Positions 53,021 through 62,716 of a stretch of 64,000 nucleotides of DNA are shown here, in pieces. The translations under genes were made by a program, and so were the position numbers. Each line of letters starts with the position of its first letter. Within the stretch, counting starts at the first letter, position 1. The DNA comes from Pseudomonas sp. ML2-2023-3 (GTDB lineage: Bacteria > Pseudomonadota > Gammaproteobacteria > Pseudomonadales > Pseudomonadaceae). The stretch spans positions 4,772,001-4,836,000 of the forward strand of contig NZ_CP146343.1 in NCBI RefSeq assembly GCF_037055275.1, read 5' to 3'. The notes under the pieces were generated by a model. That model saw only the letters and a program-made list of their open reading frames with translations, searched no databases and was not told the DNA's origin.

Positions 53021-53830
53021 TCATTCAGGCTTGACCCGCTCCGAAGGCCGGCGCACGCCCGCTACGATTTTGTCCACCGCCTTGGTGGCCGCGACCATGC
53101 CGAAGGTCGCCGTCACCATCATCACCGCGCCAAAACCACCGGCGCAGTCCAGTTTGACGCCATCACCGACAAAGCTCTTCTGCAGGCAAATACTGCCGTC
53201 CGGCTTGGGATAGCGCAGCTGCTCGGTGGAGAACACGCATGGCACGCTGTAATGGCGCGTCATGGTCCGCGAAAAGCCATAGTCGCGGCGCAAGGTCGAA
53301 CGAACTTTCGAGGCCAGCGGGTCATTGAACGTGCGGTTCAAGTCACAGACCTGAATCAGCGTCGGGTCGATTTGCCCGCCCGCACCACCGGTCGTGATGA
53401 TCTGGATCTTGCGGCGCTTGCACCAGGCAATCAGTGCCGCCTTGGCATTGACGCTGTCGATGCAGTCGATCACGCAGTCAATATTCGGGGTGATGTACTC
53501 GGCCATGGTTTCGCGCGTCACGAAATCCGCGACTTCGTGAACGATGCAGTCCGGGTTGATCTGACGCAGACGCTCGGCCATCACCTCGACCTTGTCCCGA
53601 CCAATGGTCGTGCTCAAGGCGTGCAACTGCCGGTTGCTGTTGCTGACGCAAACGTCATCCAGGTCAAACAGCGAAATTTCGCCCACACCGCAGCGCGCAA
53701 TCGCTTCCGCAGCCCAGGACCCGACACCGCCCACACCGACGATCGCCACATGTGCCGCCTTCAGTCGTTCAAGGCCTTCCAGCCCATATAACCGGGCTAC
53801 ACCGGCAAAACGTGGATCTTCTGTACTCAT
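53021..53830 (-). CDS. tcdA: tRNA threonylcarbamoyladenosine dehydratase TcdA (CsdL)
   Basis: TcdA uses ATP to convert t6A at position 37 of tRNAs to its cyclic form ct6A. The 269-residue E1-like (ThiF-fold) protein has the nucleotide loop VGVGGVGSWAAEAIARC, the DLDDVCVSNSNRQLHAL motif and VIDCIDSVNAK. I chose the ATG at 53830, as family members begin MSTEDPRF; an in-frame codon at 53878 adds 16 unlikely residues. It is divergent from ndvB. Confidence 0.94.
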   Translation of the reverse strand: MSTEDPRFAGVARLYGLEGLERLKAAHVAIVGVGGVGSWAAEAIARCGVGEISLFDLDDVCVSNSNRQLHALSTTIGRDKVEVMAERLRQINPDCIVHEVADFVTRETMAEYITPNIDCVIDCIDSVNAKAALIAWCKRRKIQIITTGGAGGQIDPTLIQVCDLNRTFNDPLASKVRSTLRRDYGFSRTMTRHYSVPCVFSTEQLRYPKPDGSICLQKSFVGDGVKLDCAGGFGAVMMVTATFGMVAATKAVDKIVAGVRRPSERVKPE

Positions 53831-54105
53831 GACCAACCCCCAAAAACCGGCGCGCATTATAGGGGGATGACATGACATTGAGTATTTTTCCTACAAGCTA
53901 TCCGACCAAGACTGCTTTAATGGCCTATAGAGTAGGAAGACAAGAGCTACAAGAAATAAATAAAGAACTTAAGTTCGCTGCAACTGCCAAATGCCAGACC
54001 CAATTCCATCAGCTATACGATAGGTCTGAGCACAGTGTAGGATGCGCGCCGCTTGGCACCCGCCGACCGATCTTCGTTCCACTCCCTTTGGAACCCGAAA
54101 TAGTT

Positions 54106-56697
54106 ATGTCATCGCGTAAATTTGGACTCAACCTGGTGGTGGTACTGGCCATTGCCGCACTGTTCACAGGCTTCTGGGCGCTGATCAATCGCCCGGTGTC
54201 TGCACCCAACTGGCCCGATCAAATCTCCGGTTTTTCGTATTCGCCGTTCCAACAAGGCCAGTACCCGCAGAAAGACCAGTACCCGACCGACGATGAAATG
54301 CGTCGCGACCTGGAGATCCTCAGCAAGCTGACCGATAACATTCGGACCTACTCGGTCGACGGCACCTTGGGTAATATCCCCAAGCTGGCGGAAGAGTTCG
54401 GTTTGCGCGTGACCATCGGGATCTGGATCAGCCCTGATCTGGAGCGCAACGAGCGCGAAATCCAGAAAGCCATCGAGCTGGCCAATAACTCGCGCAGCGT
54501 CGTGCGGGTTGTGGTGGGTAACGAAGCCCTGTTCCGTGAAGAGATCACGCCAGAAGACCTGATCGTGCTGCTGGATCGTGTCCGGGCCGCGGTCAAGGTG
54601 CCTGTCACCACGTCCGAGCAATGGCATATCTGGGAGAAATACCCGCAACTGGCCAAGCACGTTGACCTGATCGCCGCGCACATCCTGCCGTACTGGGAAT
54701 TTATCCCGGTGGACAAGGCCGGTGAGTTCGTACTGGACCGTGCCCGCGACCTGAAAAAACTGTTCCCGAAAAAGCCCCTGCTGCTGTCGGAGGTTGGCTG
54801 GCCGAGCAATGGCCGCATGCGCGGTGGCGCTGATGCCACCCCGGCCGACCAGGCGATTTATCTGCGTACGCTGGTCAACACCCTGAACCGTCGCGGCTAC
54901 AACTACTTTGTGATCGAAGCCTTCGACCAGCCATGGAAGGCCAGCGATGAAGGCTCCGTAGGCGCGTACTGGGGCGTGTACAACGCTGCACGCCAGCAAA
55001 AATTCAACTTTGAAGGCCCGGTGGTCGCCATCCCGCAATGGCGCGTACTGGCCATTGGTTCGGTGGTGATGGGCTTGCTGTCGCTGGCGCTGCTGCTGAT
55101 CGACGGCTCCGCACTGCGCCAGCGGGGTCGCACCTTCCTGACCTTCACCGCGTTCCTGTGCGGATCGGTGCTGGTGTGGATCGGTTACGACTACAGCCAG
55201 CAATACAGCACATGGTTCAGCCTGACCGTCGGCTTCCTGCTCGGACTGGGCGCGCTCGGGGTGTTTATTGTCCTGCTGACCGAGGCCCATGAGCTGGCCG
55301 AGGCGGTCTGGACGCATAAGCGGCGACGAGAGTTCCTGCCGGTCGAAAGCGACGACGCCTATCGCCCGAAAGTCTCGATCCATGTGCCCTGCTACAACGA
55401 GCCGCCAGAGATGGTCAAACAGACCCTCGATGCCCTGGCGAACCTCGACTACCCCGATTTCGAAGTGTTGATCATCGATAACAACACCAAGGATCCGGCA
55501 GTCTGGGAGCCCGTGCGCGACTACTGCGCCACCCTGGGCCCGCGCTTCAAGTTCTTCCACGTGGCACCCCTGGCCGGCTTCAAGGGCGGCGCGCTGAACT
55601 ACCTGATCCCGCACACCGCGCCGGATGCCGAAGTGATTGCTGTGATCGACTCCGATTACTGTGTGGATCGCAACTGGCTCAAGCACATGGTGCCGCACTT
55701 TGCCGATCCGAAAATCGCCATTGTGCAATCGCCCCAGGACTACCGCGACCAGAACGAAAGCACCTTCAAGAAGCTCTGCTACTCGGAATACAAGGGTTTC
55801 TTCCACATCGGCATGGTCACCCGCAACGACCGCGACGCGATCATTCAGCACGGCACCATGACCATGACCCGACGCTCCGTGCTCGAAGAGCTCGGCTGGG
55901 CGGACTGGTGCATCTGTGAAGACGCCGAGCTGGGCCTGCGCGTATTCGAAAAAGGCTATTCCGCAGCGTATTCCCACAACAGCTACGGCAAGGGCCTGAT
56001 GCCTGACACCTTTATCGACTTCAAGAAACAGCGATTCCGCTGGGCCTACGGTGCGATTCAGATCATCAAGCGTCACACCTCAAGCCTGTTGCGCGGTAAA
56101 GACACTGAACTGACCCGTGGCCAGCGCTATCACTTCCTCGCGGGCTGGCTGCCGTGGGTGGCCGATGGCATGAACATCTTCTTCACCGTGGGCGCCCTGT
56201 TGTGGTCGGCGGCGATGATTATCGTGCCGACGCGGGTCGATCCGCCGCTGCTGATTTTCGCCATCCCGCCATTGGCACTGTTCGTGTTCAAGGTCGGCAA
56301 GATCATCTTCCTGTACCGCCGTGCCGTGGGGGTTAACCTCAAGGATGCGTTTGCGGCAGCACTGGCCGGGCTGGCGTTGTCCCACACCATCGCGAAAGCG
56401 GTGCTGTACGGATTCTTCACCACCAGCATTCCGTTCTTCCGGACACCCAAGAACGCCGATAACCACGGCTTCTGGGTCGCCATTTCGGAAGCCCGTGAAG
56501 AAGTGTTCATCATGCTGTTGCTCTGGGGCGCGGCGCTGGGGATCTTCCTGGTCCAGGGTCTGCCAAGCAACGACATGCGCTTCTGGGTGGTGATGTTGCT
56601 GGTGCAGTCGCTGCCGTATCTGGCGGCGCTGATCATGGCCTTTATGTCTTCGCTGCCCAAACCGGTGGACGCGGCACAAGAGCAACCGGCTGCATAA
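54106..56697 (+). CDS. ndvB: Beta-(1,3)-glucan synthase NdvB (GH17 plus GT2)
   Basis: NdvB makes periplasmic cyclic beta-(1,3)-glucans, linked in P. aeruginosa to biofilm antibiotic tolerance. The 863-residue inner-membrane protein has an N-terminal membrane anchor (about residues 8-27), a GH17-like domain (about 35-310; VVVGNEALFREEI and LLSEVGWPSNG hold the conserved glutamates), a cluster of membrane helices, a GT2 domain (from KVSIHVPCYNEPPEMVK; VIDSDYC and the KKQRFRWAYGAIQI segment, a QxxRW variant) and C-terminal helices. I chose the ATG at 54106, matching homologues; the frame stays open for 78 codons upstream to 53872. Confidence 0.92.
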   Translation: MSSRKFGLNLVVVLAIAALFTGFWALINRPVSAPNWPDQISGFSYSPFQQGQYPQKDQYPTDDEMRRDLEILSKLTDNIRTYSVDGTLGNIPKLAEEFGLRVTIGIWISPDLERNEREIQKAIELANNSRSVVRVVVGNEALFREEITPEDLIVLLDRVRAAVKVPVTTSEQWHIWEKYPQLAKHVDLIAAHILPYWEFIPVDKAGEFVLDRARDLKKLFPKKPLLLSEVGWPSNGRMRGGADATPADQAIYLRTLVNTLNRRGYNYFVIEAFDQPWKASDEGSVGAYWGVYNAARQQKFNFEGPVVAIPQWRVLAIGSVVMGLLSLALLLIDGSALRQRGRTFLTFTAFLCGSVLVWIGYDYSQQYSTWFSLTVGFLLGLGALGVFIVLLTEAHELAEAVWTHKRRREFLPVESDDAYRPKVSIHVPCYNEPPEMVKQTLDALANLDYPDFEVLIIDNNTKDPAVWEPVRDYCATLGPRFKFFHVAPLAGFKGGALNYLIPHTAPDAEVIAVIDSDYCVDRNWLKHMVPHFADPKIAIVQSPQDYRDQNESTFKKLCYSEYKGFFHIGMVTRNDRDAIIQHGTMTMTRRSVLEELGWADWCICEDAELGLRVFEKGYSAAYSHNSYGKGLMPDTFIDFKKQRFRWAYGAIQIIKRHTSSLLRGKDTELTRGQRYHFLAGWLPWVADGMNIFFTVGALLWSAAMIIVPTRVDPPLLIFAIPPLALFVFKVGKIIFLYRRAVGVNLKDAFAAALAGLALSHTIAKAVLYGFFTTSIPFFRTPKNADNHGFWVAISEAREEVFIMLLLWGAALGIFLVQGLPSNDMRFWVVMLLVQSLPYLAALIMAFMSSLPKPVDAAQEQPAA

Positions 56698-56714
56698 ATT
56701 GACTGCAACCTCCT

Positions 56715-56740
56715 AAACGGCGGCCTCTGGCCGCCGTTTT
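56715..56740 (+). terminator. ndvB terminator
   Basis: AAACGGCGGCC and its complement form an 11-bp stem with a 3-base loop 17 bases after the ndvB stop, followed by a T-rich stretch. Confidence 0.9.
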
Positions 56741-56801
56741 GCTTTAAGATAACCGCCCTTTCTCGCCCGCCCCGCACATGCCCTGCTTCGGAGTCCACAC
56801 C

Positions 56802-57953
56802 ATGACGGCCCACGCCGACCTTTCGCCGACCCTGCAACTTGCCTGCGATCTGATCCGTCGCCCTTCCGTGACCCCGATCGACGCCGACTGCCAGAAGCTG
56901 ATGATGCAGCGCCTGGGCGATGCCGGCTTCAAGCTTGAGCCGATGCGCATCGAGGACGTAGACAACTTCTGGGCCACCCACGGCAAACACGAAGGCCCGG
57001 TACTGTGCTTCGCTGGCCACACTGACGTGGTACCGACCGGCCCGGTGCAAGCCTGGCAAAACGACCCGTTCGACGCGCTGATCGATGAACACGGCATGCT
57101 CTGCGGCCGTGGCGCCGCAGACATGAAAGGCAGCCTTGCCGCCATGCTGGTGGCGGCCGAGCGTTTCGTCGCCGACTACCCGGACCACAAGGGCTCGGTC
57201 GCATTTCTGATCACCAGTGACGAAGAAGGCCCGGCCCATCACGGCACCAAGGCCGTGATCGAGCGCTTTGCTGCCCGTAACGAGCGTCTGGACTGGTGCA
57301 TCGTCGGTGAACCGTCAAGCACTTCCCTGGTGGGCGATGTGGTCAAAAACGGCCGTCGCGGCTCCCTGGGCGCCAAGCTCACCGTTCGCGGCGTTCAAGG
57401 CCATGTGGCCTACCCGCACCTGGCCAAGAATCCGATTCACCTGGCAGTACCTGCGCTGACCGAACTGGCCGCCGAGCATTGGGATAACGGCAACGCCTTC
57501 TTCCCGCCGACCAGCTTCCAGATTTCCAATCTGAACTCCGGCACGGGCGCAACCAACGTGATCCCGGGGGATCTGGTGGCGGTCTTCAACTTCCGCTTCT
57601 CCACCGAGTCCACCGTTGAAGGCCTGCAAAAGCGCGTGGCGGACATACTGGACAAGCACGACCTGGACTGGCACATCGACTGGGCGCTGTCCGGCCTGCC
57701 GTTCCTGACCGAGCCGGGCGCCCTGCTGGACGCGGTGTCGTCGAGCATCAAGCAGGTCACTGGCCGCGAAACCAAAGCTTCTACCAGCGGCGGGACTTCG
57801 GACGGGCGCTTTATCGCGACCCTGGGTACCCAGGTCGTCGAACTGGGACCGGTCAACGCGACCATTCACCAGGTCAACGAGCGGGTTCTGGCCAGCGATC
57901 TTGATGTACTGACCGAGATCTACTACCAAACCCTGATCAAGTTGCTCGCCTGA
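56802..57953 (+). CDS. dapE: Succinyl-diaminopimelate desuccinylase
   Basis: DapE is a dizinc amidohydrolase that removes succinate in lysine/diaminopimelate synthesis. The 383-residue M20 peptidase-fold protein has [12 protein letters not shown] (zinc His and catalytic Asp), GRGAADMKG (bridging Asp), TSDEEGPA (catalytic Glu) and [11 protein letters not shown] chose the ATG at 56802, matching homologues, over the in-frame codon at 56778. The stop overlaps rlmA by one base. Confidence 0.96.
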   Translation: MTAHADLSPTLQLACDLIRRPSVTPIDADCQKLMMQRLGDAGFKLEPMRIEDVDNFWATHGKHEGPVLCFAGHTDVVPTGPVQAWQNDPFDALIDEHGMLCGRGAADMKGSLAAMLVAAERFVADYPDHKGSVAFLITSDEEGPAHHGTKAVIERFAARNERLDWCIVGEPSSTSLVGDVVKNGRRGSLGAKLTVRGVQGHVAYPHLAKNPIHLAVPALTELAAEHWDNGNAFFPPTSFQISNLNSGTGATNVIPGDLVAVFNFRFSTESTVEGLQKRVADILDKHDLDWHIDWALSGLPFLTEPGALLDAVSSSIKQVTGRETKASTSGGTSDGRFIATLGTQVVELGPVNATIHQVNERVLASDLDVLTEIYYQTLIKLLA

Positions 57954-58762
57954 TGCTCGCCTGCCCAATTTGCAGTGCACCGCTGAACGCGGTCGACAAC
58001 GGCGTGGCGTGCCCGGCCGGGCATCGCTTTGACCGCGCCCGCCAGGGTTATTTGAACCTGCTGCCCGTGCAACACAAGAACAGCCGTGACCCTGGCGATA
58101 ACCAGGCAATGGTTGAAGCCCGCCGCGACTTTCTCAATGCAGGCCATTACGCGCCCGTGGCCAAGCGCCTGGCCGAACTGGCGAGGGAACGAGCGCCGCA
58201 ACGCTGGCTCGACATCGGTTGTGGCGAGGGTTACTACACCGCGCAAATCGCCGAGGCACTGCCCAACGCCGATGGCTACGCACTGGATATCTCCCGCGAG
58301 GCGGTCAAGCGCGCCTGCAAGCGCAGCCCGCAACTGACCTGGTTGATCGCCAGCATGGCCCGCGTGCCACTGGCCGATGCCAGCTGCCAGTTTTTGGCCA
58401 GCGTCTTCAGCCCGCTGGACTGGCTTGAAGCAAAACGCCTGCTCAGCCCGGGGGGCGGCCTGATGCGTGTTGGCCCGACTCGCGGGCACTTGATGGAGCT
58501 GCGCGAACGGCTGTACGACGAAGTGCGCGACTATTCAGACGACAAGCATTTGGCCCTGGTGCCCGAAGGCATGCAGGTGCAGCACAGCGAGACACTGGAA
58601 TTCACCCTCAGCCTGAGTGAGCCCCAGGATCGCGCCAATCTGCTGGCCATGACCCCCCATGGCTGGCGCGCCAGTGCCGAGCGTCGCGCCCAGGTCATCG
58701 AACACCCCGAGCCTTTAGTGGTGACGGTGTCGATGCGCTACGATTACTTCGTGCTTCAATAA
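57953..58762 (+). CDS. rlmA: 23S rRNA (guanine(745)-N(1))-methyltransferase RlmA
   Basis: RlmA (RrmA) methylates G745 of 23S rRNA using S-adenosylmethionine (SAM). The 269-residue protein has an N-terminal zinc-binding domain ([11 protein letters not shown] and GVACPAGHRFD, four Cys/His ligands), the RQGYLNLL segment and a Rossmann methyltransferase core (WLDIGCGEGYYTAQIAEAL). It overlaps the dapE stop (TGATG), so translation is coupled. Confidence 0.92.
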   Translation: MLACPICSAPLNAVDNGVACPAGHRFDRARQGYLNLLPVQHKNSRDPGDNQAMVEARRDFLNAGHYAPVAKRLAELARERAPQRWLDIGCGEGYYTAQIAEALPNADGYALDISREAVKRACKRSPQLTWLIASMARVPLADASCQFLASVFSPLDWLEAKRLLSPGGGLMRVGPTRGHLMELRERLYDEVRDYSDDKHLALVPEGMQVQHSETLEFTLSLSEPQDRANLLAMTPHGWRASAERRAQVIEHPEPLVVTVSMRYDYFVLQ

Positions 58763-58842
58763 CCAACTTTACGGCCAAGGGCACACGCCCTTGGCCCGAT
58801 TAATCCGCGAGTGGATTTTTCAGACCCGCAGTGAGGACATCC

Positions 58843-59220
58843 ATGCGCCAACCCGATATCGAGATCTACCTGAAAGAAGCGGTCACCTACAAGGACGTCG
58901 AAGCCTGGCTGGCCAACGTGCTGGGCCCGTGCACCGAATGGAAAAAGAAAGGCGAAACCTGGAAGTGCACCGCAGGTGACGTACCCGTTACCTGGATGCC
59001 AAAAGCCGTCGGCAAATGGAACAGCCTGTACCTGGACAGCGACCAGACACCGTGGGAAGACGACATTGCCTGTGCCAAGGCCGCTTTTGACGCACTGAAG
59101 ATCGAAGTGCGTTGCGCGCCGGGCAGCTGGGTCGAGGAACAGGGCGAGGCTGATGCTGATCGCTGGATCCGCATCAGTGAAGACGGCCAGGAAGAAATCA
59201 CCTGGAAAACCGGTTCCTGA
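58843..59220 (+). CDS. Conserved Pseudomonas protein of unknown function (125 aa)
   Basis: I do not recognise a functional family. The 125-residue soluble protein is acidic and Trp-rich (about ten Trp), with no signal peptide or membrane segment. Visible stretches are LKEAVTYKDVEAWLANVLG, WKKKGETWKC and WIRISEDGQEEITWK. The ATG at 58843 has an SD (GAGGACATCC), and an in-frame ATG at 58831 is the alternative. Its codon use and position on the same strand as dapE-rlmA suggest a real, stable gene. Confidence 0.75.
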   Translation: MRQPDIEIYLKEAVTYKDVEAWLANVLGPCTEWKKKGETWKCTAGDVPVTWMPKAVGKWNSLYLDSDQTPWEDDIACAKAAFDALKIEVRCAPGSWVEEQGEADADRWIRISEDGQEEITWKTGS

Positions 59221-59236
59221 GCTGCAAATAACACCC

Positions 59237-59322
59237 TGTAGCCGCTGCCGCAGGCTGCGACAAGGGCCGAAGGACCTTCAGGGTCGCTTCGCAACCCATC
59301 GCAGCCTTCGGCAGCGACTACA
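59237..59322. repeat. REP doublet, GTAGTCGCTG family (variant)
   Basis: TGTAGCCGCTGCCGCAGGCTGCG and its inverted CGCAGCC..AGCGACTACA enclose about 40 bases in the gap between the unknown gene and the cold-shock gene. The inner half differs from the 2768 and 52859 copies. Confidence 0.88.
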
Positions 59323-59331
59323 GGAACTGCA

Positions 59332-59541
59332 TTACAGCCCCACTACATCTTCAGCCTGCAAACCCTTGTCACCTTTGACCTGGGTGTACTCGACCTGCTG
59401 GCCTTCAGCCAGGCTGCGATGGCCTTCACCGCGAATGGCGCGGTAATGCACAAACACATCCGCCCCGTTTTCACACTGAATAAAGCCGTAGCCCTTGGCA
59501 TCGTTGAACCACTTCACACTGCCTGTTACGCGCGTTGTCAT
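59332..59541 (-). CDS. Cold-shock protein, CspA family
   Basis: This 69-residue single-domain nucleic-acid-binding protein has the RNP1 motif KGYGFIQ (residues 16-22) and RNP2 VFVHY, and binds single-stranded RNA or DNA, melting structure in mRNAs. Its length and the NGADVFVHY/KGLQAEDV segments resemble Pseudomonas CapB/CspD-like proteins. The leader of about 110 bases after a recognisable promoter is typical of csp genes. Confidence 0.95.
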   Translation of the reverse strand: MTTRVTGSVKWFNDAKGYGFIQCENGADVFVHYRAIRGEGHRSLAEGQQVEYTQVKGDKGLQAEDVVGL

Positions 59542-59656
59542 GGATCCTTCCCCCCTTTTTATTATTGATCGGGCTCGTTAATTGGCCCTTTGAGAACTAG
59601 TGTTTGAACCTGACGCTTCACTACTGGGTCTTGCGCGGTGTCGCGAAAGACCACCG

Positions 59657-59684
59657 AGTATAAGTCAGGCAAAAAAACACTCAA
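59657..59684 (-). promoter_or_regulatory. Promoter of the cold-shock gene
   Basis: On the minus strand TTGAGT (59679-59684) and TATACT (59657-59662) are separated by 16 bases, giving a leader of about 110 bases before the start at 59541. Confidence 0.5.
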
Positions 59685-59781
59685 TCAATATTAGTTCGCC
59701 GCTTTTTTGCCGATTTTCGGGAGATACGGCACACTACCCGGCCGAGTAAACGCTCGTTTTATCCACTAACGCAGAAGCCGT

Positions 59782-62292
59782 ATGACCCCCTCCCCATTCC
59801 GCCGCCTTGTATTTGGCGCCCTGCGTCGCTTGCTGTACCTGTGGGTGCGCTCGGAGACCATTAATCAGTCTTCCCTGACCCTGAACCTGGATCGCAGCCG
59901 ACCCGTGTTCTACGTACTGCAATCGCCCTCGCTGACCGAACTGGCCGTGATCGATACCGAGTGTTCCAAGGCCGGCCTGCCGCGCCCGGTATTGCCGGTT
60001 GCAGTGGGAGAGATGATCGAGCCTGCCGCCTTTTTCTACCTGACCCCCGAGCCCGACTGGCTGGGGCGACAGGACAAGCGCGGAGCTCCGCCAACCTTGA
60101 CCCGCCTGGTCGACGGCCTGACCCAAAACCCGGGCGAGGATGCGCAAATCATTCCGGTCAGCGTGTTTTGGGGGCAGTCACCCGACAGCGAGTCCAGCCC
60201 CTGGAAACTGCTGTTTGCCGACAGCTGGGCCGTCACCGGGCGCCTGCGCCGCTTGCTGCGCATCCTGATCCTGGGTCGCAAAACCCGCGTGCAATTCTCG
60301 GCCCCCATTCACTTGCGCGAACTGGTCGACCTCAACAAGGGTCATGAACGCACCGTGCGCATGGCCCAGCGTATTTTGCGCGTGCACTTTCGCAACCTGA
60401 AAACCGCCACCATCGGCCCGGACCTTTCCCACCGTCGCAACCTGGTCAAGGGGCTGGTCAATGAACCCGCCGTGCGCCAGGCCATCCTTGACGAAGCCGA
60501 GCGCGAGAACATCTCGCCGGACAAGGCCCGTGCCCAAGCACTGCGCTACGCCAATGAAATCGCCTCGGACTACACCTACACCGCGATCCGTTTTTTTGAA
60601 GTGCTCCTGAGCTGGTTCTGGAACAAGATTTACGACGGGGTCAAGGTCAACCATATCGAGAGCGTGCAGAAGGTTGCCCAGGGTCACGAGATCATTTACG
60701 TGCCGTGCCACCGCAGCCATATCGACTACCTGCTGCTGTCCTACCTGCTGTTTCGCAACGGCCTGACTCCGCCGCACATTGCCGCCGGGATCAACCTCAA
60801 CATGCCGGTGCTGGGCCGCCTGCTGCGCCGTGGCGGGGCTTTTTTCATGCGCCGCACGTTCAAGGGCAACCCGCTGTACACCTCAGTGTTCAACGAGTAC
60901 ATGCATACCCTGTTCACCAAGGGCTTCCCGGTGGAGTACTTCGTCGAGGGCGGCCGCTCGCGCACCGGGCGCATGCTGCAACCGAAAACGGGGATGCTGG
61001 CCATTACCGTGCGCAGTTTCTTGCGCTCTTCCCGTACGCCAATCGTGTTTGTCCCGGTCTATATCGGTTACGAGCGTGTGCTCGAAGGCCGCACTTACCT
61101 GGGCGAACTGCGCGGCGCCAGCAAGAAGAAAGAGTCGATTTTCGACATTTTCAAAGTGATCGGCGCCCTCAAGAAACAGAAGTTCGGTCAGGTCGCAGTC
61201 AACTTTGGTGAACCGATCAAACTCGCCGAGTTCCTTGAACAGGAGCAGCCGGGCTGGCGCCAGCAGGAGCTTGCGCCCCTGTATCGTCCTGACTGGCTGA
61301 GCCCGACCACCAATCGCCTGGGCGAAAAGGTTGCCCAGCATCTGAATGAAGCGGCAGCCATCAACCCGGTGAACCTGGTGGCACTGGCCCTGCTTTCAAC
61401 CACCCGGCTGGCACTGGACGAACAGGCCATGGCCCGGGTGCTGGATCTGTATCTGGCCCTGCTGCGCCGTGTCCCCTACTCGCCCTACACCACCTTGCCC
61501 GAAGGCGATGGCAAGGCGCTGATCAACCATGTAAAGGACATGAACCTGCTGGCCGAGCAAAGCGATGCGCTGGGCAAGATCCTCTATCTGGATGAGCAGA
61601 ACGCGGTGCTGATGACGTACTACCGCAACAACGTGCTGCATATTTTTGCATTGCCTTCGTTGCTGGCCAGCTTTTTCCAAAGCGCCTCGCGCATGAGCCG
61701 CGAACAGATCCTGCGCTACACCCACGCGCTCTATCCCTACCTGCAATCAGAGCTGTTTATTCGCTGGTCAGCAGAGGAACTGGACGCCGTGGTCGACCAG
61801 TGGCTGGAGTCCTTTGTCGAGCAAGGTTTGTTGCGCTTTGAGAACGGCGTGTACCTGCGCCCGGCGCCGAGTTCGCGACACTTTGTATTGCTGACGCTGT
61901 TGTCCAGGAGCATTGCGCAAACCCTGCAACGCTTCTACATGGCCATTTCCCTGCTGCTCAACAGCGGGCAAAACACCCTGAGCGCCGAAGAACTGGAAGA
62001 CCTGTGCACCATGATGGCCCAACGCCTGTCGATTTTGCATGGTCTCAACGCTCCGGAGTTCTTCGACAAGAGCCTGTTCCGCCACTTTATCCAGACATTG
62101 CTTGAAGAAGACGTGCTGCGCCGCGATGCCAACGGCAAGTTGAGCTATCACGAACTGCTTGGCGAACTGGCCGAAGGTGCTGCCAAGCGTGTGTTGCCTG
62201 CCGAAATTCGCCTGTCGATTCGCCAGGTTGCGTTGCACCGCAGTGAAGACACCCACGAGCAGCCACCGCTCTCGCTCGAAAAAACATCTTGA
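59782..62292 (+). CDS. plsB: Glycerol-3-phosphate 1-O-acyltransferase PlsB
   Basis: PlsB transfers the first acyl chain to glycerol-3-phosphate at the inner membrane, opening phospholipid synthesis. The 836-residue protein has the HX4D motif HRSHID, downstream GRSRTGR (in [14 protein letters not shown]) and [16 protein letters not shown], the known PlsB acyltransferase blocks. Length is normal. The 240-base gap before it is shared with the divergent cold-shock gene. The ORF end at 62292 is 11 bases before the following lipoprotein gene. Confidence 0.97.
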   Translation: MTPSPFRRLVFGALRRLLYLWVRSETINQSSLTLNLDRSRPVFYVLQSPSLTELAVIDTECSKAGLPRPVLPVAVGEMIEPAAFFYLTPEPDWLGRQDKRGAPPTLTRLVDGLTQNPGEDAQIIPVSVFWGQSPDSESSPWKLLFADSWAVTGRLRRLLRILILGRKTRVQFSAPIHLRELVDLNKGHERTVRMAQRILRVHFRNLKTATIGPDLSHRRNLVKGLVNEPAVRQAILDEAERENISPDKARAQALRYANEIASDYTYTAIRFFEVLLSWFWNKIYDGVKVNHIESVQKVAQGHEIIYVPCHRSHIDYLLLSYLLFRNGLTPPHIAAGINLNMPVLGRLLRRGGAFFMRRTFKGNPLYTSVFNEYMHTLFTKGFPVEYFVEGGRSRTGRMLQPKTGMLAITVRSFLRSSRTPIVFVPVYIGYERVLEGRTYLGELRGASKKKESIFDIFKVIGALKKQKFGQVAVNFGEPIKLAEFLEQEQPGWRQQELAPLYRPDWLSPTTNRLGEKVAQHLNEAAAINPVNLVALALLSTTRLALDEQAMARVLDLYLALLRRVPYSPYTTLPEGDGKALINHVKDMNLLAEQSDALGKILYLDEQNAVLMTYYRNNVLHIFALPSLLASFFQSASRMSREQILRYTHALYPYLQSELFIRWSAEELDAVVDQWLESFVEQGLLRFENGVYLRPAPSSRHFVLLTLLSRSIAQTLQRFYMAISLLLNSGQNTLSAEELEDLCTMMAQRLSILHGLNAPEFFDKSLFRHFIQTLLEEDVLRRDANGKLSYHELLGELAEGAAKRVLPAEIRLSIRQVALHRSEDTHEQPPLSLEKTS

Positions 62293-62303
62293 AGGAGAAA
62301 TCC

Positions 62304-62702
62304 ATGAAAAAAGTACTTTTACTCAGCCTCACCGCCCTGCTTGGAGCCTGTAGCTCTATGACCTCGACCCCTCAAGCATCCCTCGATGGCGAAGTGTTCT
62401 ACCTGCAGCGTATTGCCCTGCCGCCTACAGCTACACTGGAAGTTAACTTGCAGGATGTATCGCTGGCCGACGCTCCAGCGGTGACACTTGCCAAGCAAAG
62501 TGGCCCAATCAAGGGCCAGGTACCCCTGCCATTTCACTTGACCTATGACCCGGCGCAGATCAAACCCGGCCATACCTACGCGGTGAGTGCGCGGATCGAA
62601 GAGAACGGCCAGTTGCTGTTTATCAGCACAGAGCGCAACAGCGTCGATCTGACTGCAAAAACCCAGCAACCTGTCCGCCTGCGTGTCGATCAGGTTCGCT
62701 AA
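62304..62702 (+). CDS. YbaY/YscW-type lipoprotein
   Basis: This 132-residue protein has a lipoprotein signal peptide with lipobox LLGAC (Cys at about residue 16) and a single beta-rich domain with LDGEVFYLQRIALPPTA and HLTYDPAQIKPGHTYAVSARI, features of the YscW/YbaY family. The ATG at 62304 has an SD (AAGGAG). It lies directly after plsB and 14 bases before the next gene. Role in the cell is unknown; outer-membrane location is inferred. Confidence 0.82.
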   Translation: MKKVLLLSLTALLGACSSMTSTPQASLDGEVFYLQRIALPPTATLEVNLQDVSLADAPAVTLAKQSGPIKGQVPLPFHLTYDPAQIKPGHTYAVSARIEENGQLLFISTERNSVDLTAKTQQPVRLRVDQVR

Positions 62703-62716
62703 TCAAGGAGTTTGCC

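Noticed and set aside
53872-54105. 78-codon N-terminal extension of ndvB
   Set aside because: The extension is low in family similarity, while the ATG at 54106 directly precedes the membrane anchor expected for NdvB.
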